From Pseudomonadota bacterium (GTDB lineage: Bacteria; Bdellovibrionota; Bacteriovoracia; Bacteriovoracales; Bacteriovoracaceae), in assembly GCA_021299675.1 (NCBI GenBank), contig JAJTIF010000361.1:1-7266 (forward strand): a stretch of DNA of 7,266 nucleotides. Direction: 5' to 3'. The notes under the pieces are model-generated. The model searched no databases, was not told the origin of the DNA, and worked only from the letters and a program-made list of their open reading frames with translations. Both the position numbers and the translations under genes were made by a program. Below, one piece after another: positions 1 to 6,213 of the stretch. Numbering within the stretch: position 1 is the stretch's first letter; each line of letters starts with the position of its first letter.

Positions 1-47
1 CGAACCTTATAAATTTTTGACTCAATGTGAGCGGTGGAATCATTCAT
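1..47 (-). CDS. Start of an unidentified gene, cut by the left edge
   Basis: Only the first 15 full codons are visible, reading MNDSTAHIESKIYKV, and the frame is still open at the window edge. The start is well supported: an AAGGAG Shine-Dalgarno sits 5 bases before the ATG, and an in-frame TAA lies four codons upstream, so no earlier start is possible. A second ATG at 43 in another frame is also open but sits less well behind the same ribosome binding site. The peptide is too short to assign a family. The gene follows the DUF423 gene by 131 bases and has its own upstream region with a perfect palindrome, so it probably begins a new transcription unit. Confidence 0.6.
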   Translation of the reverse strand, partial: MNDSTAHIESKIYKV

Positions 48-52
48 GCGAG

Positions 53-58
53 CTCCTT
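53..58 (-). promoter_or_regulatory. Ribosome binding site of the left-edge gene
   Basis: The minus strand reads AAGGAG, 5 bases before the ATG at 47. This perfect Shine-Dalgarno core is the main evidence that a real gene runs off the left edge, and it favours the ATG at 47 over the one at 43. Confidence 0.6.
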
Positions 59-85
59 AGAAATGGAGCAACCTATTACGCTTTA

Positions 86-101
86 GTTTGAAATTTCAAA
101 C
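86..101. promoter_or_regulatory. Perfect 16-bp palindrome, candidate operator (copy 1)
   Basis: GTTTGAAATTTCAAAC is a perfect inverted repeat in the non-coding region 48-178. It lies 39 bases upstream of the start at 47, where a promoter-overlapping operator would be expected. The same arms, GTTTGAA and TTCAAAC with the same 2-base centre spacing, recur at 6194-6213 upstream of sdhC, and both copies continue with ACT on the plus strand. It is not G+C-rich and no T run follows it on either strand, so it is a poor terminator. The shape fits a dimeric regulator such as a MarR or TetR family protein, but no such regulator is in the window. I see no convincing -10 box next to it. Confidence 0.45.
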
Positions 102-178
102 ACTCACCCGATGCTTTACGACAAAATTCATTATTAAAACATCCAAGTAGACAGGCACCAATTAGCCGGTCCAAATGG

Positions 179-586
179 CTAAGAATGTTTAGGCGCGCGG
201 AAAACTTCTACGGCAAATAAAATCCAACCGACGAGCATTAAGACTCCTCCCACCGGGACGATCATGGCAAATGTTTTGATGCCACTTAAGACATAGAGAA
301 TGCAGTTGAAGCTAAAGAGGCTCACTCCAGCCGTGATAAGGCGGCGACTCCAGATTAACTGAAGTTCTGTGATCTGCACGATGATTCCCATAGCAAGGAG
401 CGAGAGTCCGTGCAGAAGGAGATACTTCACGCCGGTCTCCCAGGTCTCCAGCAGCTTAGGTTCCACCATCGCTTTCAGGGCGTGAGCGCCGAAGGCGCCG
501 AAGAGCACACCGAGAAACATGAAGGAGCCACCCACCATCAGAGTTCTGGCGGCAGAGATTTTAATTTTAAGAGTTGAGGGCTGCAT
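179..586 (-). CDS. DUF423 family small membrane protein (YgdD-like)
   Basis: The 135-residue product is an integral inner-membrane protein of unknown function with about four predicted helices (roughly 16-37, 53-72, 82-101 and 106-128). Family marks are the GAFGAHAL motif at 30-37, W49/G52/Y55/H59 at the start of helix 2, the LFS...LY pattern at 90-98, and PVGG plus GW at 111-121. The length fits the family, usually about 120-130 residues. I chose the ATG at 586 because AAGGTG lies 6 bases upstream. The longer frame begins at a TTG at 631 and would add a charged tail inside the thioesterase gene. The start overlaps the end of the thioesterase gene by 20 bases, which suggests translational coupling in one operon. 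The biochemical role is unknown for the whole family. Confidence 0.88.
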   Translation of the reverse strand: MQPSTLKIKISAARTLMVGGSFMFLGVLFGAFGAHALKAMVEPKLLETWETGVKYLLLHGLSLLAMGIIVQITELQLIWSRRLITAGVSLFSFNCILYVLSGIKTFAMIVPVGGVLMLVGWILFAVEVFRAPKHS

Positions 587-1019
587 AGAATTCACCTTTT
601 TTCTCAAGCGGGTAAGTGTTAAATGTCCCAAGGCCTTTGGCGATCAGCTCGCCGGTGAAGAGTTTAATGTCACCGCTAGCAATGATGAGAGATTTGCCTT
701 TGTAGTCAATGAGACCTGTGCCCACGAGTTTATCACCCAGACGGGCAGGGCGGATGAAGTTAAGTTTGAATTCCACAGTCGAAGTAAGATTCCCCTCAGT
801 CAGGGCCAGCGAGAGTGCGGAAAGACCAAGCACACAATCCATGAAGGCGGCGATGGTGGCGCCGTGGGCGACGCCAGGTGAGCTGAGATGCTTTTCCTGA
901 ATGGTGAGCTCGTAGGTGATCGAGCCCGGGGCGTGGATGGTAAACTGAAGGCCATGATCACGGTCGAAGTGGTTCATGGCCCGGAAGTGGTGTTCGAATT
1001 TTTTGAGAAGATCCTGCAT
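567..1019 (-). CDS. PaaI-type hotdog-fold thioesterase
   Basis: The 150-residue product fits a single hotdog domain of the PaaI/YbgC-like thioesterase group, which hydrolyses acyl-CoA thioesters in the cytoplasm. The region around 49-65 carries the signature GVAHG...FMD...G, with H52-G53 and D61 where the family has its HG turn and catalytic acid. The strand motif STVEFKLNFIRPA, with LGD after it, at about 81-97 is also typical. The substrate cannot be read from the sequence. The ATG at 1019 follows the stop of the upstream exported-protein gene after 4 bases and has no clear Shine-Dalgarno, so translation probably depends on the upstream gene. The 3' end overlaps the DUF423 gene by 20 bases. 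Confidence 0.85.
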   Translation of the reverse strand: MQDLLKKFEHHFRAMNHFDRDHGLQFTIHAPGSITYELTIQEKHLSSPGVAHGATIAAFMDCVLGLSALSLALTEGNLTSTVEFKLNFIRPARLGDKLVGTGLIDYKGKSLIIASGDIKLFTGELIAKGLGTFNTYPLEKKGEFYAALNS

Positions 1020-1023
1020 GGAT

Positions 1024-1524
1024 CTATTTTAACCACACTTTCTTATCACAGAACTCTAAATCACCATCAAAAGTGTGTGTCACAAGTTTAAAGCCACTTT
1101 GAGTTTGCAAGTAAGTCAGGTACTGGCCGTTTCCACCGCCCACACCGATATTAAAGCGGAAAAAAGACTGAGAAGAATGCTTGAATTTGATCGTTTCAAG
1201 TGTCAGGTCATCGAAGCCGATTTCTCCATCGTAGGCGATGTACTCCATCACTGCTTCTAGGAGCTGGGGGCCCATAACAGAAAGTTTCTTGAGGATTTTT
1301 TCTTGAGGCATTTGGTAGTCGGGCTCGAAGTATTCAATGATTGTCGAGGTCACTGAAAATTTCTTATCCTCGTAAGCCTCGTGGAGAGAGCAGCCTCCAA
1401 CGTAGGTGCTCGAGCCATCAGCGTTTTGCCGATAAGCTTGGCGGTAACTCTCTGTGCGAGACATGTCTTGCGCGAAAGCCTGGGAGAAAACGAAGAGGGC
1501 ACTAAAAGCGATAAAAAGTTTCAT
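1024..1524 (-). CDS. Small exported protein of unknown family
   Basis: I do not recognise the family of this 166-residue protein. Its N-terminus is a textbook Sec signal peptide: MK, a hydrophobic stretch FIAFSALFVF, then a likely signal peptidase I site after AFA (residue 18). There is no lipobox cysteine, so the mature ~148-residue protein should be periplasmic or secreted. It keeps only two cysteines, C45 (in GGCS) and C159 (in EFCDK), near its two ends, which could form a disulfide. A glycine-rich turn, GVGGGNG, lies near residue 130. The ATG has GGAG 6 bases upstream. It is probably the first gene of a unit with the thioesterase and DUF423 genes, but nothing in it links it functionally to them. 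Confidence 0.75.
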   Translation of the reverse strand: MKLFIAFSALFVFSQAFAQDMSRTESYRQAYRQNADGSSTYVGGCSLHEAYEDKKFSVTSTIIEYFEPDYQMPQEKILKKLSVMGPQLLEAVMEYIAYDGEIGFDDLTLETIKFKHSSQSFFRFNIGVGGGNGQYLTYLQTQSGFKLVTHTFDGDLEFCDKKVWLK

Positions 1525-1553
1525 AGAAAGCTCCAGTTGGGGTGATGGAGCGA

Positions 1554-1559
1554 TTTATA
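1554..1559 (-). promoter_or_regulatory. Possible -10 box for the exported-protein operon
   Basis: The minus strand reads TATAAA (5 of 6 matches to TATAAT) about 30 bases before the ATG at 1524, inside the 78-base gap after the SprT-like gene. No good -35 hexamer lies 16-18 bases upstream, so this is only a weak promoter candidate. The gap holds no clear hairpin terminator for the preceding gene, so read-through from the sdh operon cannot be excluded. Confidence 0.25.
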
Positions 1560-1602
1560 AAACAGATGAGTGGGCTCGTCGTGGATAAAAATTAGATAGT
1601 TC

Positions 1603-2652
1603 TCATAGGCCTAATAAGCCCTTAGTGCCTGAGTTCTTGACACCTTGGCGGATGTTGAGCTCGCGGCCCGCGGCCATGCCTAGGGACTGTGCATGCTGAT
1701 TGATGGACTGGGAGCTCTGGGCCCGGGAGAGTCCACCGAGGAATGCATCGACCTTGAGTTTGAGGTCTTGCTCGATTTTCACCAGCGCTCGGCTATCACT
1801 AACTTCCATCTTCGCTCGCGACTGCGTGAGCTTCTCGTTAAACCCACGGGCGATGCCGATATAAAATGAATTCTTCTCCCGCAGTCCCTTGAGGCCATGC
1901 TCCTGAGCATAGGTCTTCCAGAGCGCTTCAAATTCTTCTACCAGGTAGTCACAGATGTAACTGGCCAGTTCGACCTGCTCACGAGTGCCGCCGGCCTCTA
2001 AGAGCGCTCGACCGCGTCCCATGTGGAGGAGCGGGCGCACTAAGAAGTGGGAGAGAATCTCATAGATGCTCATCATGAGGGCCGTTCGTTTAGGCGAGCT
2101 TAAGAGAGTTTTGATATAGATTGTCTCGCCAGCAAGATCAGAGCGCGAGAGGTGATGCTTGAGGATGAGTTGATTGGCCTTCAGTGTCGCCAGTTCCGCC
2201 TCATGGGGATTCGAGGAGCTTGCGAGGTTCAAAAGCTTTTTCACCTTTTCAATCACAGCGTCTGCTTTAATGTCTCCGGCCTCTCCCGCAAGTAAATCCC
2301 CACTGGGGAGTGCGACGGTGTCAGGCCAGTGAAAGCGCCGGCACATCTCACGGAACTCTTCTCCGTGAGGTTTTACGGCACCAGATTCGATGAAGACCAG
2401 GTAGTGAGCGATTTCATGGCGTAAAAGATTTTTGAGAGTGATGTCGTCCACGCGACCTATCAGTCGGCTATTAAGGCCGATGGTGTAGAACTCACTTTCA
2501 AAATAGCCCCAGCGCGAGTCACCTTCAAAGCAGATGAGGCTCAAGGGATAGGTGATGTTTTTAATATGGAAGCGGGTGCGGGAGAATTTGAGTTTGCACT
2601 CTTTGCTGAGGATTTCCTGGGCCAGCTTTTCGGCGTGACCCAGGAAACTCAT
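1603..2652 (-). CDS. SprT-like metalloprotease domain fused to DUF2786 domain
   Basis: The 349-residue product has two recognisable parts. Residues ~1-115 look like a SprT-like zinc-protease domain, with HEIAH at 79-83 (zinc ligands H79 and H83, catalytic E80) and a third ligand, H96, in the family motif HGEEF. SprT/SPRTN relatives act on DNA-bound proteins. Residues ~132-174 (IEKVKKLLNLA...NPHEAELATLKANQLI) match DUF2786, of unknown function. The remaining ~175 residues are helical and end in a glycine/arginine-rich tail, AAGREL..RQGV, of the kind seen in longer DUF2786 proteins. I see no zinc ribbon and no signal peptide, so it should be cytoplasmic. It follows sdhB closely and is probably cotranscribed. 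I chose the only nearby ATG (2652). A TTG at 2676, 5 bases after sdhB, would add eight residues. Neither has a clear Shine-Dalgarno. Confidence 0.75.
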   Translation of the reverse strand: MSFLGHAEKLAQEILSKECKLKFSRTRFHIKNITYPLSLICFEGDSRWGYFESEFYTIGLNSRLIGRVDDITLKNLLRHEIAHYLVFIESGAVKPHGEEFREMCRRFHWPDTVALPSGDLLAGEAGDIKADAVIEKVKKLLNLASSSNPHEAELATLKANQLILKHHLSRSDLAGETIYIKTLLSSPKRTALMMSIYEILSHFLVRPLLHMGRGRALLEAGGTREQVELASYICDYLVEEFEALWKTYAQEHGLKGLREKNSFYIGIARGFNEKLTQSRAKMEVSDSRALVKIEQDLKLKVDAFLGGLSRAQSSQSINQHAQSLGMAAGRELNIRQGVKNSGTKGLLGL

Positions 2653-2681
2653 GATCGTGTCGTTATAAAGACGCAAGGGAA

Positions 2682-3470
2682 TTAGCCTGCGCCGCCAGCG
2701 TTTTTAGGTTCAAAGTAACTGAACGTGGCTTTCGTGTACTCGCGGTTCATGCGAGCGATGTGCTCCATCGAGATGCCTTTGGGACAGGTCGCTACACACT
2801 CAGCGTGGTTGGTACAGTTTCCAAAGAGCAGCTCGTCGTGAGTTTTCACCATGTTGAGTGTGCGCTTAGCGCTTTCTGGTTCACCCTGAGGAAGCACGGC
2901 GAGCTGAGAGATTTTCGCTCCCATGAAAAGCATCGCTGAACCGTTCGGGCACGAAGCCACGCAAGCGCCGCAGCCGATACAAGCGGCTGCATCCATAGCG
3001 ATGTCAGCTATTGTCTTTGGTATGAGGTTGGCGTTGGCGTCAGGAGCGTTACCAGTAGAAGCAGAAACGTAGCCGCCGGCCTGGATGATTTTATCGAACG
3101 CCGAGCGATCAACGGCAAGGTCTTTGACCAAAGGGAAAGCTCTTGATCTCCAGGGCTCGACCACAATCGAGTCACCGGACTTGAACTTTCTCATGTGTAG
3201 CTGACAGGTTGTCGTGTTGAGCTGACCGCCGTGGGCTTTACCGTTGATCATCATTGAGCACATCCCACAGATGCCTTCGCGGCAGTCGTGGTCGAACGCG
3301 ATAGGGTCTTCGCCTTTTTTGACGAGTTCATTGTTGAGGACGTCGAACATCTCAAGAAAGGACATGTCAGGAGAAACTGTGTCCACTTTGTAGTCGACAA
3401 ACTTTCCTTCTGCCGCTCCGTTTGCTTGGCGCCAGACTTTTAGATAAATAACCATATTTGCATCACTCAT
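2682..3470 (-). CDS. sdhB: Succinate dehydrogenase/fumarate reductase iron-sulfur subunit
   Basis: This 262-residue subunit carries electrons from the SdhA flavin to the SdhC haems and quinone. All cluster ligands are present. The [2Fe-2S] cluster uses C63, C68, C71 and C89 in CREGICGMC...TTTC. The [4Fe-4S] cluster uses C164, C167, C170 and C229. The [3Fe-4S] cluster uses C174, C219 and C225, by alignment with the usual CxxCxxCxxxCP and Cx5CxxxCP motifs. The N-terminal ferredoxin domain covers about 7-110 and the helical domain about 140-250. AAGGAG (3478-3483) lies 7 bases before the ATG and overlaps the sdhA stop codon, so translation of the two is probably coupled. Direction of catalysis cannot be read from the sequence; succinate oxidation is assumed from the sdhCAB arrangement. 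Confidence 0.96.
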   Translation of the reverse strand: MSDANMVIYLKVWRQANGAAEGKFVDYKVDTVSPDMSFLEMFDVLNNELVKKGEDPIAFDHDCREGICGMCSMMINGKAHGGQLNTTTCQLHMRKFKSGDSIVVEPWRSRAFPLVKDLAVDRSAFDKIIQAGGYVSASTGNAPDANANLIPKTIADIAMDAAACIGCGACVASCPNGSAMLFMGAKISQLAVLPQGEPESAKRTLNMVKTHDELLFGNCTNHAECVATCPKGISMEHIARMNREYTKATFSYFEPKNAGGAG

Positions 3471-3481
3471 GTGAGGGCTCC

Positions 3482-5407
3482 TTACTTGTACGATCTGGTT
3501 GCGAGTTTAACGTTCTCATACTTCAGCTCTTCGACGTGGCGGATGGGTGATTTTCCTTCACCGGTCCATTCCCACGCAGCCACGTGACAGAACTTCTCGT
3601 CGTCACGAACCGCTTCACCGTCTTGAGACTGATACTCAGTTCTAAAGTGTCCACCGCAGGACTCGTTACGCTCGAGGGCGTCCAGCGCCATGAGTTCACC
3701 GAGCTCCAAGAAGTCCGCCACACGTTGAGCTTTGTGGAGCTCAAAGTTGTAGTTGCCACTGTTGCCGGGAACATTCACGTCTTTCCAGAACTGGTCTTTG
3801 AGTTTGCGGATGTCACTGATGGCTTTTTTGAGGCCCTGCTCACTGCGGGCCATGCCCACTTCTTCCCACATAATGTGACCCAGGTCGCGATGAAACTCAT
3901 CCACCGTGCGTGAGCCCTTAAGAGAGAGAAGCTTGTCGGACTGCTGCTTCACTTTCGTTTCTGCTTCAGCAAAAGCTTCGTGGTCCGTGGAGACTTTCTC
4001 AATCTTGTTGGAGGCGAAGTAGTGACCAAGAGTGTAGGGGATCACGAAATAGCCGTCAGCAAGACCTTGCATGAGGGCCGATGCTCCCAAGCGGTTCGCA
4101 CCGTGGTCTGAGAAGTTAGCTTCTCCGAGGACATGCAGACCGGGAATCGTTGATTGAAGATTATAATCAACCCACAAACCACCCATGGTGTAGTGAACAG
4201 CAGGGTAGATCATCATGGGCGTCTTGTACGGATCTTCTCCTACGATACGCTCATACATTTCAAAGAGGTTGCCGTACTTGCCAGCGATAGTGGAGAGCCC
4301 ATCACGCTTGATCGCATCACGGAAATCTAGGTAAACGGCAAGCTTTGTAGGGCCCACGCCCAGACCTTCGTCCGTGCGGTACTTGGCCTGGCGGCTGGAG
4401 ACGTCACGAGGAGCGAGGTTACCGAATGAGGGGTAAACGCGCTCGAGGTAGTAGTCACGATCTTCTTCCGGAATGTCGTTGGGTTTACGAGTCTCATCTT
4501 TCTTCTTAGGTACCCACACGCGGCCATCGTTACGCAGAGACTCACTCATGAGTGTGAGTTTCGACTGGTAATCGCCGTGCACAGGGATACAGGTCGGGTG
4601 AATCTGCGTGAAGCAAGGGTTGGCCATATAGGCGCCGCGCTTGTGCGCTCTCCAAGCAGCCGTCACGTTAGAGGCCATGGCGTTGGTAGAGAGGAAAAAG
4701 ACGTTTCCGTATCCACCCGTACACAACAACACCGCATCAGCCACGTGACGCTCTAATTCGCCATTCACAAGATTACGGGTGATGATCCCGCGGGCCTGAC
4801 CGTTCACCACAACGAGATCAAGCATCTCGCGGCGGTTGTATTCTTTGATCTTGCCCTTCGCCACCATCTTCATCATGCCTGAGTAAGCACCCAAGAGAAG
4901 CTGCTGGCCGGTTTGTCCGCGAGCATAAAAGGTTCTTGAAACTTGTGCTCCACCGAAGGAGCGGTTATCGAGGTAGCCGCCGTATTCACGAGCGAAGGGC
5001 ACACCTTGAGCCACCATCTGGTCGATGATGTTGTTTGACACTTGGGCCAGACGGTAAACGTTGGCTTCGCGAGCACGGTAGTCGCCGCCTTTGACGGTAT
5101 CGTAGAAAAGACGCTGAATCGAGTCACCATCGTTTTGGTAGTTCTTGGCAGCGTTGATCCCTCCTTGAGCTGCGATCGAGTGAGCGCGGCGAGAGGAATC
5201 TTGAATACAGAAACTCGAAACATTGTAGCCGAGTTCAGCTAAGGTCGCTGCGGCTGAGGCGCCCGCGAGTCCAGTTCCCACTACTATCACAGAGTATTTT
5301 CTTTTGTTCGCCGGGTTCACGAGTTTCGAATCGAAACGGTGCTTGTCCCATTTTTGAGCGAGGGGACCATCAGGAATTTTTGGATCAAGTTTATTTGAGG
5401 AGGACAT
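3482..5407 (-). CDS. sdhA: Succinate dehydrogenase/fumarate reductase flavoprotein subunit
   Basis: The 641-residue catalytic subunit interconverts succinate and fumarate on the inner face of the membrane. The FAD-binding fold opens with VVGTGLAG (glycines 44, 46, 49). H76 in AHSIAAQGG is the expected site of covalent FAD attachment. Substrate and proton-transfer residues are visible as H270 (HPT), R334 (PRDVSSR), H405 (HYTMGG) and R439 (GANRLGAS), matching the fumarate reductase set H257/R301/H369/R404 of Wolinella FrdA. The length and the segment around residues 296-330, longer than in FrdA, fit the type B enzymes paired with a single cytochrome b subunit. The ATG has AAAGGAG 6 bases upstream inside the end of sdhC and starts one base after the sdhC stop, so the subunits are made in step. 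I see no damage or missing key residue. Confidence 0.97.
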   Translation of the reverse strand: MSSSNKLDPKIPDGPLAQKWDKHRFDSKLVNPANKRKYSVIVVGTGLAGASAAATLAELGYNVSSFCIQDSSRRAHSIAAQGGINAAKNYQNDGDSIQRLFYDTVKGGDYRAREANVYRLAQVSNNIIDQMVAQGVPFAREYGGYLDNRSFGGAQVSRTFYARGQTGQQLLLGAYSGMMKMVAKGKIKEYNRREMLDLVVVNGQARGIITRNLVNGELERHVADAVLLCTGGYGNVFFLSTNAMASNVTAAWRAHKRGAYMANPCFTQIHPTCIPVHGDYQSKLTLMSESLRNDGRVWVPKKKDETRKPNDIPEEDRDYYLERVYPSFGNLAPRDVSSRQAKYRTDEGLGVGPTKLAVYLDFRDAIKRDGLSTIAGKYGNLFEMYERIVGEDPYKTPMMIYPAVHYTMGGLWVDYNLQSTIPGLHVLGEANFSDHGANRLGASALMQGLADGYFVIPYTLGHYFASNKIEKVSTDHEAFAEAETKVKQQSDKLLSLKGSRTVDEFHRDLGHIMWEEVGMARSEQGLKKAISDIRKLKDQFWKDVNVPGNSGNYNFELHKAQRVADFLELGELMALDALERNESCGGHFRTEYQSQDGEAVRDDEKFCHVAAWEWTGEGKSPIRHVEELKYENVKLATRSYK

Positions 5408-5408
5408 C

Positions 5409-6083
5409 TTAAGCTCCTTTCACATGTAACAGGATTGTTATCAAAGCAAAACCACCGCCCACAGCGATCGCATAGATCACGCCGATGGACTTCACACCAG
5501 GCATCCACTTCGGGTGGTTCCAGCCAAAACTCTGAAACGAAGAAGCAAAACCGTGAGAGGTGTGCACAGCCGCTGCAAACATCGCCACCACATACCAAGC
5601 GGTGTTGAGAGGAGAGGCGAAGTACTCAATCACCGTTTTGTACAGGTCACGCATCATGACGCCGTCGACTTCAGTGGAGTAGTAGGGGCCATACTTGAAC
5701 TGGATGATGTGGAGAACCAAAAACACCAGAATGATGAGGCCAGTGTAAGGCATGGTCGCACTCATGATCGTCTCACCGCGACCGGTGCGATTTTTCACGT
5801 AGTACTTCTGCCCGCGCGCCACTTTGTTTTCCCAGGTGAGCTTCATGGCAAGCGCCAAGTGTCCGCCGAAGAGTGCTACTAGGCCAGCTTCTGCAACGTA
5901 GAGCAAGGGGCCCAACTGGTGCAGCTTGTACGCGTAGATGTTAAAGGCGTCGGATCCCACCAAGAGAAGAACGTTTCCTGCCAGGTGAGCGACTAGAAAG
6001 CCGCAAAGAAGCAAACCGCTTACCGCGATCAACTGCTTGCGACCAATGGATGATCGAAGAAAGGTTGTGACAGCACCACTCAT
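5409..6083 (-). CDS. sdhC: Succinate dehydrogenase cytochrome b subunit, five-helix di-haem type
   Basis: This protein (224 residues from the chosen start) anchors SdhAB in the membrane and passes electrons to quinone. In the longer 227-residue numbering, five membrane helices lie at about 20-45, 63-85, 113-132, 163-186 and 200-223. Four helix histidines fit the axial ligands of two b haems: H36 (VAHLAG), H78 (GGHLAL), H128 (VLHIIQ) and H177 (VHTSHG). There is no SdhD, as expected for this single-subunit b558 type, known from Bacillus, Wolinella and Bacteroidetes and usually working with menaquinone. An ATG at 6092 has AGGGAG only one base upstream, too close to work. The same motif stands 10 bases before the ATG at 6083, so I prefer that start. 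It is the first gene of sdhCAB. Confidence 0.93.
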   Translation of the reverse strand: MSGAVTTFLRSSIGRKQLIAVSGLLLCGFLVAHLAGNVLLLVGSDAFNIYAYKLHQLGPLLYVAEAGLVALFGGHLALAMKLTWENKVARGQKYYVKNRTGRGETIMSATMPYTGLIILVFLVLHIIQFKYGPYYSTEVDGVMMRDLYKTVIEYFASPLNTAWYVVAMFAAAVHTSHGFASSFQSFGWNHPKWMPGVKSIGVIYAIAVGGGFALITILLHVKGA

Positions 6084-6124
6084 AGAGCACATTCTCCCTG
6101 AAAGACGTATTTGAAGTTGTAGCT

Positions 6125-6153
6125 ATTTTCGCTGATTTTCAAGCGCTTGTCAG
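6125..6153 (-). promoter_or_regulatory. Candidate sigma70-type promoter of the sdh operon
   Basis: On the minus strand CTGACA (6148-6153, 5 of 6 matches to TTGACA) is followed after exactly 17 bases by GAAAAT (6125-6130, 4 of 6 matches to TATAAT). Transcription would begin near 6118, giving a leader of about 35 bases before the sdhC ATG. It is the best -35/-10 pair I find in the phr-sdhC gap, though the -10 is not strong. Confidence 0.4.
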
Positions 6154-6193
6154 GTTAAAAGCCAGCTCGTCTCAATTTCGTCGCAGTGCAAAT

Positions 6194-6213
6194 GTGTTTG
6201 AAGATTCAAACAC
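6194..6213. promoter_or_regulatory. 20-bp palindrome upstream of sdhC, candidate operator (copy 2)
   Basis: GTGTTTGAAGATTCAAACAC has two perfect 9-base arms around a 2-base centre. Its edge touches the last base of the phr stop codon, and it lies about 110 bases before sdhC, some 40 bases upstream of the candidate -35 box. Its inner arms, GTTTGAA/TTCAAAC, are identical to those of the palindrome at 86-101. No T run follows on either strand, so it is unlikely to be the phr terminator. A position near -86 to the predicted transcription start would suit an activator or a distal repressor site. Confidence 0.45.

Noticed and set aside
587..631. Longer N-terminus for the DUF423 protein, starting at TTG 631
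   Set aside because: It would use a TTG codon and overlap the thioesterase gene by 65 bases. The ATG at 586 has a good AAGGTG site and gives the usual family length.
5323..5337. Palindrome GTTTCGAATCGAAAC near the start of sdhA
   Set aside because: It lies in conserved-frame coding sequence (around residues 24-28), has different arms from the two intergenic palindromes, and one such repeat per several kb is expected by chance.
3523..5598. Extra minus-strand frames inside sdhA and sdhC, such as 3523-3774, 4327-4545, 4873-5223 and 5317-5598
   Set aside because: They are out-of-frame shadows of sdhA and sdhC, with low-complexity Ser/Thr-rich or otherwise unnatural composition.
6194..6213. Palindrome read as the rho-independent terminator of phr
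   Set aside because: The stem is A+T-rich, its loop would be too short, and no run of T follows on the minus strand.
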